DNA of 16,577 nucleotides from an uncultured beta proteobacterium (GTDB taxonomy: Bacteria > Pseudomonadota > Gammaproteobacteria > Burkholderiales > Burkholderiaceae_C), in NCBI GenBank assembly GCA_903927495.1, contig CAIYNH010000074.1, positions 1-16,577 on the forward strand. Reading direction: 5' to 3'. The notes under the pieces were generated by a model. It made no database searches and was not told where the DNA came from. It saw nothing but the letters and a program-made list of their open reading frames with translations. This document shows positions 15,731-16,577 of this stretch, in pieces; the first letter of the stretch is position 1; each line of letters starts with the position of its first letter. Made by a program: the position numbers and the translations under genes.

Positions 15731-15765
15731 TCGCAAACTGCCAGGCTTCAGGCTGAGGTTTGCGA
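15731..15765 (-). promoter_or_regulatory. Perfect 8-bp inverted repeat in the recC leader
   Basis: TCGCAAAC (15731-15738) and GTTTGCGA (15758-15765) are perfect inverted arms separated by 19 bases, ending 19 bases before the recC ATG. As RNA this would be a hairpin directly ahead of a weak ribosome site. As DNA it could be a dyad operator. No known regulator motif is recognised. Confidence 0.35.
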
Positions 15766-15783
15766 GGTTGCAATCATTTTCAC

Positions 15784-15808
15784 ACGCCGCCGGCCAAGTT
15801 GGTGGCGT
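15784..15808. other. GC-rich hairpin upstream of recC
   Basis: ACGCCGCC (15784-15791) and GGTGGCGT (15801-15808) pair over 8 bp with one G-T wobble around a 9-base loop. No T run follows on either strand. It lies between the recC leader and the kinase remnant. It could be a terminator relic or a leader stem. Confidence 0.3.
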
Positions 15809-15880
15809 ATCAATCTTGAAATAACCGATGCATAGCACCCCGCAATACGGCATGGGCCGCGTCGAACAGCGACAGTAAAA

Positions 15881-16524
15881 ACCGAAGGCTGCCACATGCC
15901 TCATCTTGATGGCTTTGGCCTGACCGAGGCGATTCGCGCGGCGGAACCTGCAAGACGCATCTTCCCATCATTGCCATCACCGCCAACGCCAACGCCATGC
16001 AAGGTGAAGCGCAGCGCTGTCACGAACGCGGCATGAATGCTAATTTATTCAAGCCGTTTCGCATAAATGAGCTGGCACCGATGCTGAACAAGTGGCTGCC
16101 GCAGCCTGATTTTGCGGCCAATCCGCAGCCACCTGCTGGTGTCTCAGAGTTGACGGCTGCGACTCTAACCGGTGAAAACGGCTCTGCGCTAAACACCACA
16201 CAGCCGATCTGGAATCCGAACACTCTGACCGATCTGATCGGTGATAACCCGTCCATGCACAAACGTTTGTTGAAAAAGTTTTTGCGGAACTCCGAAAAGC
16301 AGGTGGCCGACATGCTGGCGGCCTCGGTGGTGGATGATCTGAAGGCTCTGGCAGGCATCGCCCACACGCTCAAGTCTGCTGCCCGCAGCGTCGGTGCGCT
16401 GGCGCTGGGTGAACTGTGCCAAAGCCTGGAGTCGGCTGGGCTGACCGGCAACACCCGGACTTGCAGCAACTTCAGACTTCCTGATCCGCAAGGAATTCCG
16501 AATGGCACTGATCGCGTCTTGTAG
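15881..16524 (+). pseudogene. Remnant of a hybrid histidine kinase C-terminus (receiver + HPt)
   Basis: This is the 3' part of a phosphorelay protein. The frame through 15893 reads CHMPHLDGFGLTEAIRAAEP, the post-Asp segment of a receiver domain. The usual TDCHMP has become TEGCHMP, so the phosphoacceptor Asp is displaced or lost. Near 15955 the frame shifts, and from 15961 it continues LPIIAITANANAMQGEAQRC...GMNANLFKPF, which holds the receiver Lys motif. After a linker, an HPt domain follows (TDLIGDNPSMHKRLLKKFL) with the phosphohistidine in AHTLKSAARSVGA (His codon 16363-16365). A second shift near 16455 would restore GNTPDLQQLQTS and a stop at 16482-16484. The present frame instead runs into the repeat and stops at its GTAG (16522-16524). 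The kinase and sensor portions are absent. It could be transcribed from ATG 15997 as a lone HPt, but that is unlikely. Confidence 0.75.
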
Positions 16525-16577
16525 CTGTGGCTTCCAGCCGCAGACGCTGGGGAAAGCGGCAAGATGCCGCTTCCACA
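16471..16577 (+). repeat. Right copy of 107-bp inverted repeat
   Basis: This is the reverse complement of 35-141 with one mismatch (16545). The copy runs to the last base of the window, so its outer border is unknown. It begins at the end of the HPt remnant and overlaps both the restored stop (16482-16484) and the present stop (16522-16524) of that frame. Relative to the gene upstream it has the same orientation as the left copy has to the adenosyltransferase gene: the 50-bp non-palindromic part first, then the REP doublet. Confidence 0.95.
16521..16576. repeat. REPIN-like REP doublet (right)
   Basis: GTAG (16521-16524) is followed by arms CTGTGGCT (16525-16532) and AGCCGCAG (16536-16543). 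After a 10-base spacer come the facing arms AAGCGGCA (16554-16561) and TGCCGCTT (16565-16572), then CCAC (16573-16576). This is a complete doublet of two facing REP units, the same as at 36-91. The only change is at 16545 in the spacer, so both palindromes are conserved between the copies. Confidence 0.7.

Noticed and set aside
35..16577. Composite transposon with terminal inverted repeats
   Set aside because: No transposase, integrase or resolvase is encoded, and the interior is mostly core chromosomal genes. The repeats have REPIN structure rather than IS ends, and target duplications cannot be seen because the right copy reaches the window edge.
1..16577. CRISPR array, tRNA genes, prophage or toxin-antitoxin system
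   Set aside because: No regularly spaced direct repeats, tRNA cloverleaf sequences, phage structural genes or recognisable toxin-antitoxin pairs were seen.

Overview
The window looks like a chromosomal segment of a betaproteobacterium, probably from the order Burkholderiales and close to Comamonadaceae such as Rhodoferax or Polaromonas. This rests on GC-rich codon use, the protein flavour, and a recC-recB pair of the proteobacterial type. The genus is inferred and could not be checked.

Layout from left to right. A 107-bp repeat (35-141) lies next to a PduO-type cob(I)alamin adenosyltransferase on the minus strand (172-750). An FAD-linked D-lactate/2-hydroxyacid dehydrogenase follows on the plus strand (834-2258) and converges on recD (2333-4570, minus). 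Upstream of recD on the same strand are an MFS transporter (4696-5856) and the small YccF membrane protein (5916-6311). An old-yellow-enzyme flavin oxidoreductase (6541-7617, plus) diverges from yccF and ends in a clear rho-independent terminator. A stretch of small orphan or decayed genes follows (about 7700-8345). Then come recB (8456-12211) and recC (12208-15711), both on the minus strand and overlapping by 4 bp. The right end carries a broken remnant of a hybrid histidine kinase C-terminus (receiver plus HPt, about 15881-16524), which runs into a second copy of the 107-bp repeat (16471-16577) in inverted orientation.

Functionally, RecB, RecC and RecD would form the RecBCD helicase-nuclease that processes double-strand breaks. 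All three subunits look intact, including the RecB nuclease residues. However, recD is separated from recB by about 3.9 kb of unrelated genes and gene debris, so it cannot be read from one simple recCBD operon. The adenosyltransferase, dehydrogenase, OYE and MFS genes are ordinary metabolic or transport genes with no evident link to repair.

The most notable structural observation is that the window is bounded by a near-perfect inverted repeat (107 bp, one mismatch). Its outer 56 bp has the architecture of a REPIN: two REP palindromes facing each other with GTAG and GTGG tetranucleotides. No RAYT transposase is present here. I found no convincing new multi-gene system. The points worth a second look are the bounding repeat, the split recBCD locus, the decayed mini-genes and some unexplained leader structures.
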